Of a DNA stretch of 64,000 nucleotides, positions 55,665-64,000 are shown piece by piece (position 1 is the stretch's first letter; each line of letters opens with the position of its first letter). The stretch covers positions 1,054,001 to 1,118,000 of the forward strand of contig JABMLP010000013.1 in NCBI GenBank assembly GCA_013176395.1. The letters are read 5' to 3'. A model generated the notes under the pieces. It ran no database searches. It was given only the letters and a program-made list of their open reading frames with translations, and had not been told where the DNA came from. This DNA comes from Venturia oleaginea. Its lineage: Eukaryota > Ascomycota > Dothideomycetes > Venturiales > Venturiaceae. Both the position numbers and the translations under genes were made by a program.

Positions 55665-57846
55665 ACAGAATCAAGAGGGTACGAGGGATGATAGGAATGA
55701 GTTCAACAAAGGCTGGAAGAGGAGAAGCAGAAGACGCAATTATTCTCGGTCGATATACAGTTGTATGCCGGGTCTTCCAACCACGTGCAATTGTAATTGC
55801 CATCGACATTGGATGATTGAGGGAAACATGTCTCGCCAAGGTTGAGCAGATTAGAGGCAACCAAGATGTTTTCCTTCTGCATGTCTCTGCTTTTTGCCTA
55901 TCATCTCCATTCTTCCTCGAATATCTGCTGTAAATCGCGGCACACAATTAGAAGCAAAGAGGCCACAAAAATCGCGGACACCCAATCCTGCAATGTCAAT
56001 CATCGAATACAGCAGCTGTGGAGAACAACTACTTATTTCGTACCATCAGGCCAAATTATCGCAATCTCGCTGTGATACGAAGAACGTTCCCTGCCTATTA
56101 ACCTTCAACGATAAGCAGATGACCCAGACTACGATCAGGACTGTGAGAGATGCTACGAGACCGACCAAAATCTTCTCGCTAGTGCTCGACTAGTTTTGTT
56201 CATGCTGGTGCTTGATTTGCTCGAAGCATGGATCGTAATTGGCGGGCAGGTGTCTGCGAATTTTCGGAGTTTTTCATTTTGTTGAAGGATTGAGGGTCGA
56301 AGGAACGTAGGAATGAAGCATGAGGACATAGTTATATGAACCCTCCATGAGACAGGGTAGGCGTTGGTATTGGGGAGAGTCTAGTGCAGTACAAACAGGG
56401 GCATCAACAACCTGTTGGTAGATCTATCGGGTTTGATCTAACGTTGCCAAAAGAGTGGCTTTAGATCAGGAAGCAGTATCGGCCGTTTGAACTTCACTCT
56501 GAGCAAGCCAACCTGGGCCTTTCAACATCATCAATTCTTCGAATGCAAGAAGCCTCTGGGAAAGAACGAAAAGATCCGACATGCTAGGCAATCTCGGCGA
56601 CAAAAATGACTACAGGAAAGAATCATGCACAAAGACCTTTCAAGAAATACAACGAACGACGCACAGCTTCGGCAAACAAGATACGAACGACATTCCCAAC
56701 ATCAAGGTTTTGCACCATCAAAAGCGCAAAAAAGAAAGTAAATCTGGACAACCTGGGAATTGAACCCTACTGACCGTCAGAGCTTTTTATACGATTATGG
56801 AAGACGGCTGATAACTCACCAGGACCTTCCCCAAACTGGGTCTGAACAACATACGTTGAGGCTGCTAAGGGGAAATCATACCACTGCTGAAAGTTAGTAG
56901 GAAGTTCGTAGAGGTTACTGTGTTTAACGTGACTAACCTAGACCAATTGCCCGAATTATTGGTTTATGCAGGCTTTTTACAGGGGATTTGTTGTTATGTG
57001 TATCGGGCTCAGCCTTGTACGCTATCACCTATCACGTGTCGAAGGCTGAGCCTGATAAGATTCAGATCCGCCAAAGAATTTGATAATAAGAGGCAACCAG
57101 AGCCATATTTTATTTCGACTTGGCAATAAGCTATCTGCCAGTTAATAACAGCTTCGCAGTATTACAATATTGGCTACAGCATTATCGCGTAGCAACGGTC
57201 GCGGTGGGCCTATCCTCCAACTCAATTCCTTTAACAACTACAAGATTCTTCTCCTCTCTCTTCGCTCGCCAGGACGAACGGGCTTAAGCGTAGAGAAAAT
57301 GAATGCGGAACTACATACAATAGTTAACACACCTGTTGTTGGGACGGTACCACTTTGCCTGGCGTCTAGGCTGTCCCATAGATTGCCAGCAGTAGTTCTT
57401 TCTCATAGTAAAATCAGAGTATGGAAAAAAGGATGGAGAAAATAATGTAAGAGCTGAGGGTTTATCACTCTCGGAGCCAGTCATAGGTCTATGCGCGATT
57501 AGTTAATATTTACTTAGGGATCAATCTGAAAAGCCTAGTAAGTTAAACCAAAGACCAAAAGCTGTCGTCTTTACTGCTGTAGATTTTTGGCGACACTGGT
57601 TATTACCGTTGTGATACATCATCTTCCCCTAGGTCGAAGCAGAAAAATTCGCCGAAAACAAAAACATACAGCAGCGGGGATTCGCTGGTGGTCACTCACT
57701 CAACTACTAATTCGCCGATATCAAGCTTATCTGTGAGTCATTGATGTAATGTGGCGAATATCGTCAACTTCAACCTTAAACGCAACTTCACCGGCTTGAT
57801 TGCCAACTTCTTAATGATTCTTAGCTACCCGTCCCACTCATGACCT
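55665..57846. other. gene-poor region with relic features
   Basis: Downstream of mS33 no gene is supported. From about 56800 it becomes AT-richer with many stops. It holds an inverted repeat at 57001-57016/57042-57057 and a TIR-like motif at 57477-57499. Confidence 0.5.
57001..57057. repeat. 16-bp inverted repeat
   Basis: TATCGGGCTCAGCCTT (57001-57016) and AAGGCTGAGCCTGATA (57042-57057) pair with one mismatch around a 25-bp spacer. It could be a hairpin or the end of a decayed element. Confidence 0.6.
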
Positions 57847-57932
57847 AGATACCGGGTAAAAATAGAGCCAAGTCTACCTTTATCTCTACCTCTGACTCCC
57901 GTTTCGTCTTCACTTCTACTGCACCCCTACCT

Positions 57933-58235
57933 TTCGACTCCTGCCTTCGACTCCTGCCTTTGATTCCTGCCTTTGATTCCTGCCTTTGATTCCTGCCTTT
58001 GATTCCTGCCTTTGATTCCTGCCTTTGATTCCTGCCTTTGATTCCTGCCTTTGATTCCTGCCTCCGATTCCTGCTCTTGACTCCTACTCTTGACTCCTGT
58101 TCTTGACTCCTGTTCTTGACTCCTGTTCTTGACTCCTGTTCTTGACTCCTGTTCTTGACTCCTGTTCTCGACTCCTGTTCTTGACCCCCGTTCTTGACTC
58201 CTGTTCTCGACTCCTGTTCTTGACCCCCGCTCTTG
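57933..58235. repeat. 13-bp minisatellite, about 23 units
   Basis: Two related unit types follow each other: GATTCCTGCCTTT (about 57945-58065) and GACTCCTGTTCTT (about 58078-58235), with a few intermediate units. Three units equal 13 codons, so the minus strand shows a long repetitive but meaningless open frame. Confidence 0.93.
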
Positions 58236-58299
58236 TACAAGATTTGATTCCTGAGATTTAGTTCCTGAGATTTGGTTCTTAGGAAAAGTTACAGTATTA

Positions 58300-58500
58300 T
58301 ATCTACAGCAGCATCACATCCACAGCAGCATCACATTCACAGCAGTATCATTTTCACAGTAGTATCACATACACAGCAGCCGCCATCTACAGTAGTATCA
58401 CATTCACAGCAGCCTTCGACATCCACAGTAGCATCACATTCACAGCAGCCTTCGACATCCATAGCAGCCTTCGACATCCACAGCAGCCTTCGACAGCATC
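58300..58500. repeat. degenerate CACAGCAG/CATCACAT tandem repeat
   Basis: Units such as CATCCACAGCAGCATCACAT and CAGCAGCCTTCGACATCCA recur with variation. It directly follows the 13-bp minisatellite. Confidence 0.75.
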
Positions 58501-58528
58501 CTAGAGTCTAATACCATTGCACCGAGTT

Positions 58529-58644
58529 GTAGAATAGACTGGCAGGCCTCAAACACGTCCGTTTGTCCTAAGCATGACTTGAAACTGTAGAACAGACTGG
58601 CAGGTCTCAAACACGTCCATTTGTCCTAAGAAAGACTTTAAAAG
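58529..58644. repeat. 58-bp tandem duplication
   Basis: Two copies beginning GTAGAA(T/C)AGACTGGCAGG lie head to tail at 58529 and 58587. The first about 44 bases differ only by three transitions. Confidence 0.85.
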
Positions 58645-58894
58645 GCTCAGATTTCAACAAGTATCTATTCTCGAAGGTACGGCTACAGCTGTAGCTACAC
58701 TACCGCTTCGGCGGCGAGAACGAGACCATTTTACCCGTATTCGTCTCTCATGCCATGCCCTACCAAGCATAGCTAACAGCAATGAGGATGAAGAAGAAGA
58801 AGAAGACCGCCAGACCAACACCGAGACCGATGGTCTTGAGGCAGCAGTTGAGGTTGTGAGGGGTTGAAGGTTCCAGAGGGCGCAAGAGTGTATA

Positions 58895-59359
58895 ATGGCT
58901 GCCGTAAAAGAAAGGCATGAGAGTGTCGATGACACGTTGACAGAGGATATGAAAGACAAGGTGTTGGTACTGCGCATCGTCGCGGAAGATATCGATAGAG
59001 CTATTGCGCTGGTAGATGAGGTTAAAGATGAGACGGAGGAAGATGATGTTACCATAAATGATGTGCCGGATGCTTCCCTGCTTCAGGGAGACAACAACAA
59101 GGACAAGCCTACAGTAGTCGAAGACGACCAGCAAGAAGAGGACGAAGAAGAAGAAGAGGACGAAGAAGAGGACGATGAGCAGGTAGGGTCACAGAGAAGG
59201 CGGGAAAGCCGGCTACCATCTACCGACGTTACGAGTCCTGAGCAATCTCCACGAGCTCCACGGCAAGAGCCCATGACTCGACACCCGCGATATCACTGCA
59301 TCAAGACAAGCTATCTTCGCAGGACCCAAACAGGGTGCCAAATGCTCCAGCAAATCTGA
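58895..59359 (+). CDS. acidic hypothetical protein, 154 residues
   Basis: Open frame with MAAVKERHESVDDTLTEDMK, then a Glu/Asp run at about residues 79-93 and a basic end. I recognise no family. In the frame upstream (58680-58865) similarly acidic coding-like sequence is broken by a stop, so this may be the surviving end of a decayed gene in the repeat island. The long acidic run alone could keep a random frame open. Confidence 0.3.
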   Translation: MAAVKERHESVDDTLTEDMKDKVLVLRIVAEDIDRAIALVDEVKDETEEDDVTINDVPDASLLQGDNNKDKPTVVEDDQQEEDEEEEEDEEEDDEQVGSQRRRESRLPSTDVTSPEQSPRAPRQEPMTRHPRYHCIKTSYLRRTQTGCQMLQQI

Positions 59360-59740
59360 TATTGCTAGAAGAGATTCAACCAGACAGACTCAAAGTTTTG
59401 GAAATTTCGGCTTAGCGGGGAAAAGACGTACCGCTGACGGGAAGAGGAGCATGGGCTTGCGATAGGATCATTGACCGCAACGGATATGTGTTTGAACACT
59501 CGTTCATTTTACAGTTTTTGATACATGGTGACATAGAAATGACAACCATGTGAAATAACAGGGCAAGTGATGCAAGTCTGTCACTTCTTCAGTTGTTGCA
59601 AGACCTCGCAGGTTTTCAAAAATCCAGCAAACGACAACATCTGCCATCGCCATCGCCCCCACATTCAGTCACAACACCACTGAATCAAGACAGGCCGCGG
59701 CCTGCTTAGACCAGATGCCCGAGACACAGAGGTCGTTACC

Positions 59741-60034
59741 ATGGAGATCAATTCGAGTAACCAAGCGGAGAAAGAGGCATTTGAGGCACTGGCAGGAACG
59801 GACAATGGTAGGACTGTCTTTAGGATGATGGCGGATAATCATAACCCCTTGAAGAATGCGAAGGTTGTTAGGTTTCACACTTGGGGGCCAAAACGTGGGC
59901 AGCAAGGGCAGCACCCAATGATGGCTTGGGAAACAGATTTGCCTGTTGCTGGTCCTAAGCTTGAAGGGGCACAACGGAGAGCGGGTATTAGAAATTGGAG
60001 GAGGCATCGAGGCGGACCTGTCGTTACAGATTGA
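59741..60034 (+). CDS. hypothetical protein, 97 residues
   Basis: The frame reads MEINSSNQAEKEAFEALAGT, DNGRTVFRMMADNH and a basic C-terminus (AGIRNWRRHRGGPVVTD). No signal peptide or recognisable domain. Composition is protein-like (balanced charged and hydrophobic residues), but nothing else supports expression. It could be an exon of a larger gene. Confidence 0.35.
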   Translation: MEINSSNQAEKEAFEALAGTDNGRTVFRMMADNHNPLKNAKVVRFHTWGPKRGQQGQHPMMAWETDLPVAGPKLEGAQRRAGIRNWRRHRGGPVVTD

Positions 60035-60170
60035 TTTTTTTATGGTAGATAATTTCCTGAACATTTCATACTTTTGCTGGCCAGCAACAGAAAATTAAAC
60101 CAAGCTTTTTAAATTGCTAATCCTCAGAGTATCAAAGCCGGGGAAGGGCTAGACTAACACCAGAACAACC

Positions 60171-61031
60171 TCATCTGCGTCCTTTCTTGCTCCTTGGCCT
60201 GTCCCCGGTACTCTCGATCTTCCCAACGTCTCTTTTGGAAAGTGATAACAGTCCATGCCTGAACTTACCCACGGTCGGCGCCCCAACCGCTCTCTCCCTC
60301 TTGCCCGTGAACTTGACTTTCCGCTTCTCCTTCTCAAGAATGATACCTCCCTCCTTCGCATCACTCCGCCGCTTCACCTCCCGTTCCGTAGTCTTTTTGA
60401 CGATGCCTTTGCGATGTGACATGGGCATCTTTTCTTGTTTGAAGACAGAAGTTTTGGCTCCCAAAGCCTGCAATCGAAGATCCCGAGCTTTATGACGAAT
60501 TTTTCCAGTGGCATCGAGAGATTGCGATGTATTTCCTTTCGCTGAGAGTAAGTGCGATTCGGAAAGAAGTCGTTGCAGGGCAAGATCGTTTTTGAGATGC
60601 TGAGCTGAGTCTTCGACATCAGTTGATCCTGCGGCTTCCTTCGGCGCCGATATCGGTTTCTGAGCTGTCAAAAATGAGACCGGAGCTTTGCCAGAGAGAA
60701 AGGCTTTTAATTCTTGTTTGCTGTTGGAAAAGAGGCCGCCAGAAATAATGTTCGAGGATGGCGCTTTCACTTCAATGACGGGTATCTCCGGCTCCGCATC
60801 AGAATCCACACCTGACCATTCGGAATCTTCTTCATCTTCTAAGGGTTCCGGTGGCGGAGAAGGCGCTTTCTTGGGTTTCGTGTTTGGTAATGGTTTGAAT
60901 TTGGCCTCAAAAGCTCGCTGAAATCTGGCTCTGAGCTCAGCATCGTCGTCCGGTGGCGGAGTTGACTTTACGAGTTTTCGAGCTGGGACTTTCGAGACTG
61001 GTGCATCACTTCTTTTCCGTTTCCCGAGCAT
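60171..61031 (-). CDS. FAF1: ribosome biogenesis factor Faf1
   Basis: Single exon, 286 residues, strongly basic overall. After MLGKRKRSDAPVSKVPARK comes DDDAELRARFQRAFEAKFKP, the N-terminal conserved block. An acidic stretch (EPLEDEEDSEWSGVDSDAEP) and a second conserved block (HLKNDLALQRLLSESHLL) follow; then a basic C-terminus, RHKARDLRLQALGAK and KMPMSHRKGIVKKTTEREVK, with VGKFRHGLLSLSKRD. This matches Faf1/DUF4602, a nucleolar protein that in yeast binds Krr1 and is needed for early 18S rRNA cleavages. Length agrees with the family. The C-terminal SKKGRR is nuclear-signal-like. Confidence 0.82.
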   Translation of the reverse strand: MLGKRKRSDAPVSKVPARKLVKSTPPPDDDAELRARFQRAFEAKFKPLPNTKPKKAPSPPPEPLEDEEDSEWSGVDSDAEPEIPVIEVKAPSSNIISGGLFSNSKQELKAFLSGKAPVSFLTAQKPISAPKEAAGSTDVEDSAQHLKNDLALQRLLSESHLLSAKGNTSQSLDATGKIRHKARDLRLQALGAKTSVFKQEKMPMSHRKGIVKKTTEREVKRRSDAKEGGIILEKEKRKVKFTGKRERAVGAPTVGKFRHGLLSLSKRDVGKIESTGDRPRSKKGRR

Positions 61032-61175
61032 GACGGCGATGTTGGTGTGGTGGTAGAAAGAAATGCCAGAAAACTTTTGAGGTTAATGGGAATGTGGCGT
61101 CGATGAGCTGATTGGTTGACGAAGCGCAAGCGCCTCAATTGGTCCCAACTGCAAAGTACTTCATCTGCATTCCCC

Positions 61176-61514
61176 TCAAGACTTTTCAAGCATTAGCGAT
61201 GATGCTCCAATGATGTTGCAAAGAAAGAGAATACTCACTGCTTCATTCACCAGCACGTGCTGTCTGAGGGCGTTTCGCACCAGCGCTGGGCGTCTCCTGA
61301 CAGTGACATGTTCGAATTCCATGTCCTTTCTCTTCTTCTTTTCCGCTTCATACACTATCTCCTGCACTTCTGCCACGAGGACCCTCACTACCGCCGCTTG
61401 AACTGGCTGACGACCAGCATCAGCCAAGAAACTCGCCTTGGCTCGGTACTTCTTGATGGTTTGCTGGTTTGGTACGGCGAATTTGTACTTGCTTTCGTAT
61501 ATGAAGTCTTTCAT
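61176..61514 (-). CDS. small conserved-looking protein of unknown function
   Basis: From the ATG at 61514 the frame reads MKDFIYESKYKFAVPNQQTI, KKYRAKASFLADAGRQPVQA, AVVRVLVAEVQEIVYEAEKK and VRRRPALVRNALRQHVLVNE. A GTGAGT donor at 61238 and an acceptor ending at 61182 remove 57 bp and reach the same stop codon, giving 93 residues (112 if unspliced). It is basic and largely helical by composition, with no signal peptide or TM segment. I do not recognise the family. The frame extends upstream to 61661, but the sequence there looks non-coding. The gene is tandem to FAF1, about 145 bp upstream of its start codon, on the same strand. Confidence 0.55.
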   Translation of the reverse strand: MKDFIYESKYKFAVPNQQTIKKYRAKASFLADAGRQPVQAAVVRVLVAEVQEIVYEAEKKKRKDMEFEHVTVRRRPALVRNALRQHVLVNEAVSILFLCNIIGASSLMLEKS

Positions 61515-62479
61515 TGTGATGGAGCTGGATTGGAGTGTTTGATATGTGTGTGGAGAGATGAAATATGTGGTTGCGAGATTGGCTAATTCAAGAGCTTTGC
61601 AGCGGAGAGTACGGTTTAGTCCACTCCTTCCTTCTGAAGCCCGAATAATATCTATTGCCACACGTACATATTGTCCTAGCCCAAATCAACCCATTTCCCA
61701 AACTATATCACTTCCATGCCCAATCCAAAGTCTACTTCAAGTTTCCCTTATCATGTCACATAATGCTTTGTCCTTTCCGTCATTCCCACCGCTCCCATGT
61801 AGATCAAGGAATAGCAAGGCCTATGCTATGGTTCAAATGATTCAAGACGACAGGGCTGGACCGAGATTATACCCCATCTCAAAGCCTTGGTTTCGACTCC
61901 TTGTAGGCCTATCATCGCTCTACTTTTGTATACTTTTGTTTCAATCCACATTCTGTGGTGTAAAAGGTATTTTTCGCCATCAACAGCCCAAGAACAAACG
62001 GTTGGGAATCCGTACAACGTTAAAACACCCAAGACAAAGCTTCAACAGCTTTTAATCAAGAAACCACTGGGAAAACATGTATGAGCCAACACCAAAATTC
62101 CGACAGGGCATGCAATCTGTCAACGCTTGAGGAGTTGAAGAACGGAAGGAAATCAAAAACTCCATTATTGGAAAATTTGCAATTATAAGTTGTGAGATGT
62201 ATATTATCTATAGCCGCGCCACATCTATCCAGCTCATAGCAGACGAAAGGCGACATAACGCTGACCCACCAACTACATCATGAGTACTCGCTAGCATAAG
62301 TTTACTTCTTCACACTGATCCCACCCATCATTTCAATCAAATACAACGATTCGATCATTACCCACCACCTCATGCCCATGACCCTTTTGAATATACACCG
62401 TGCTATTCAAGACAAACAGCATACCACCCAACCAATTTTTACAAAGATCCCGCCCCACAGCCATAGGCATTGTGTTGCA
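61515..62479. other. intergenic region, no gene seen
   Basis: Frames on the plus strand (61546-62055) are antisense or lack motifs. The right part is the 3' flank of the chromatin-protein gene. Confidence 0.5.
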
Positions 62480-64000
62480 TTAAATAGTTCTCACTGGTGC
62501 TGTAGAGGGCACAGTCTTGTGAGCATCGAAACCAGGTTGAGCATGATACTGCGGTAGCTGGGGATGCAGGACATCTGGCGGACCGGCCGATGCGGGGCTC
62601 ACAGCGAGCATACCAGGAGGTGCCGCGACTGGTAAACTGGATGCATGGACCGGAGGATCATGATGGATTTCCTTGAGAGTTGGCGCGGGCTGGCCTGTCG
62701 CAGGGACCTGTAAGATTGTGGATGGAAGTGAAGCGCCATTGGTGGTAGCTGGAGGCAATTCGTCGACAGGTTGTACTGCATTATCGTCTTTCAGACTCGG
62801 TGCTTCAGTGACAGGCGATGGTAAGGATTGTGCGGCTTCCGGAGCACCTGTGGTAGTGGCTTGGCTTTGAGCAGTTCCGGATTTCCTGTACCGTAAAGTG
62901 ACGATGAGACTCCTAGGCTCCATGCCTTCGTCCTCGCTACCATCACTCATTTGATCGTCATCTTTGTCGACAAGATTGTCATCCACATCGTCCTCATCTC
63001 CAACATCCCAGTCGCGACCAGAAGACATGGCATCGTCTTCGTCGTCCAGCTCGTCCAAGGAATTGTAACCTTCAATGTGCTTGCGTGGCTTGCTTCGTCC
63101 ATTAGGCTCGCCACGTCGGGATGCACGAGTTGGCCGGCCAGGTTGTTCTGATGCATCAGAGTAATTCTCAGTAGCGGAGGCCCCATCTGTATCTGCGTGT
63201 CCGCTTAGGAGGCTTTCGCCATACATGCCTCCCATTCGTGATCTGACTTGACGGCCGCTGGCGGTGATGGTAGGTCTCGAAGAATCGGCAGGGGTAGCGA
63301 CGTCCGAATTGCGTGTGGAGCGTCTGTTGGTATCTGCAGACTCCGACTCATCGCCCTCACCCTCATCAGAGTATGTGTAACGTAGGCGTTTGCCTCGGGT
63401 TCGTCCCTCATACATGCCAAAGCCAGGGTCTGGGCGAACGAATTGGGCCTTGCGAGCCTGACGATATTCTCGGCGCTTGCGTTTCTGTTCACTAGGAGTC
63501 AGCGTTTTGTCAAGTTCTCTCAGAAGGATAACAGTGTACCTCTTCAGTGGCTTCAAAGCGAGGGATTGCGTTCATGATTCGCGTGCTGAGCCGGCGGGAA
63601 GCTTGTGAGGTTTCTTCAGCGAGCTTCTCGGCGATTGCACGTAGTTCTTCAATTGTCCCAGCAATGCTCCACCATATATTCTTCTTAAGCAACGGATTGC
63701 TCTCTCGGTATAGCCGGAATGGAGTATCGTCTCGACCCTCGATCAACCAATAGCGGCGCTTCTCACCATCTCTACCCCATGGCTGAACGGACAATGGCTG
63801 GTTCAGGTCATCGTCATGGCGAGATTGTTTATATGAATCTGCAATCATAGTCCTGATTGCCTCTGAGCTATGTAGGGACCACATGATGACGGCTTTCATG
63901 AGAGTAAGCTGAGATGGTTAGTGGACGTGAGGAGAGTATAAATGCGGCACAAGACGTACTCGTTCTTCCGGCAGCATGCTATCAAACGATCCTTGTCCGC
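62480..64000 (-). CDS. WHIM/DDT-like chromatin protein, partial
   Basis: This is the C-terminal part of a gene that runs off the right edge. Minus-strand exons visible are 64000-63960 (partial), 63908-63540 and 63484-62480; the introns are 51 and 55 bp. Readable segments are GSFDSMLPEERLTLMKAVIM, SLHSSEAIRTMIADSYKQSR, LSVQPWGRDGEKRRYWLIEG, FRLYRESNP and NIWWSIAGTIEELRAIAEKL. The D/GEKRRYWL...G pattern resembles the WHIM motif of ISWI-associated subunits (Rsf1/Itc1-like), which contact linker DNA between nucleosomes. The remainder is acidic and Pro-rich (DELDDEDDAMSSGRDWD). The assignment is by motif resemblance; the N-terminal domain that would confirm it is outside the window. Confidence 0.65.

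Noticed and set aside
56735..56810. tRNA-like T-arm on the minus strand (GGTTCAATTCC)
   Set aside because: The B-box-like element is there, but the T stem has mismatches and no acceptor stem partner or proper D-arm spacing could be found, so no tRNA is called.
57845..58240. 131-residue repetitive minus-strand frame
   Set aside because: Product of the 13-bp minisatellite; no coding evidence.
1..64000. CRISPR array or prokaryotic defence locus
   Set aside because: The sequence is eukaryotic with spliceosomal introns; the tandem repeats lack unique spacers.

Overview
The window is nuclear DNA of a filamentous ascomycete (Pezizomycotina). Genes carry short introns, mostly 44-77 bp, with GT...AG ends and CTAAC/CTGAC-like branch sites. 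They stand singly on both strands with no operons, and several proteins are typical of filamentous fungi (HsbA, CFEM, Fot1/pogo transposases, a Baeyer-Villiger-type monooxygenase). A dothideomycete is plausible, but that is an impression and was not tested. All gene models below were spliced by hand, and exon coordinates are given where the reading frames close.

Layout. 1-3763: a 28-bp tandem repeat, then a long protein with a DUF262/ParB-like domain and AT-hooks. 4827-6779: a four-exon flavin monooxygenase. 7048-9430: a decayed stretch holding a short-chain dehydrogenase remnant, an unidentified pseudogene and a kinase C-lobe remnant, the latter two with in-frame stops. 9515-10768: a FAD-dependent hydroxylase. 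11660-12045: a small secreted protein. 12180-13608 and 15865-16976: two pogo/Fot1-like DNA transposons with long terminal inverted repeats (TIRs) and TA duplications, each with a different internal deletion. They flank the mitochondrial SSB gene (13951-14492). 17394-17748: two MITE-like relics. 18369-18723: a small CFEM protein. 19131-23451: an acyl-CoA thioesterase-like gene, an MFS transporter and the TRAPP subunit Bet5. 23667-26188: a CaMKK/Sak1-type kinase. 27537-27805: a 70-residue six-cysteine secreted protein.

The right half is largely housekeeping: a HAL4/SAT4-type kinase (29078-30691), the SUN-like ER protein Slp1 (32265-35180), an 8-bp satellite of about 41 units (36597-36926), GSK-3 (38488-40029), the nuclear cap-binding subunit Cbp80 (42035-45567), a disordered protein of unknown function (46334-49555), HsbA (50206-50760), a Rnt1-like RNase III with an RG/GH-rich tail (53415-55064), mitochondrial ribosomal protein mS33 (55263-55664), a repeat-rich relic island (about 56.8-58.7 kb), the ribosome-biogenesis factor Faf1 (60171-61031), a small unknown protein, and the 3' part of a WHIM/DDT-like chromatin protein that runs off the right edge.

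Regulatory and signalling kinases (four intact or decayed) and RNA-processing factors (Cbp80, RNase III, Faf1) are well represented, but nothing indicates a co-regulated cluster. The two flavin monooxygenases, SDR remnant and small secreted proteins sit in the transposon-bearing left third, which looks like an accessory, decaying compartment. The most unusual items are the DUF262/AT-hook protein, the complementary internally deleted transposases, the decayed kinase locus and the six-cysteine secreted protein.
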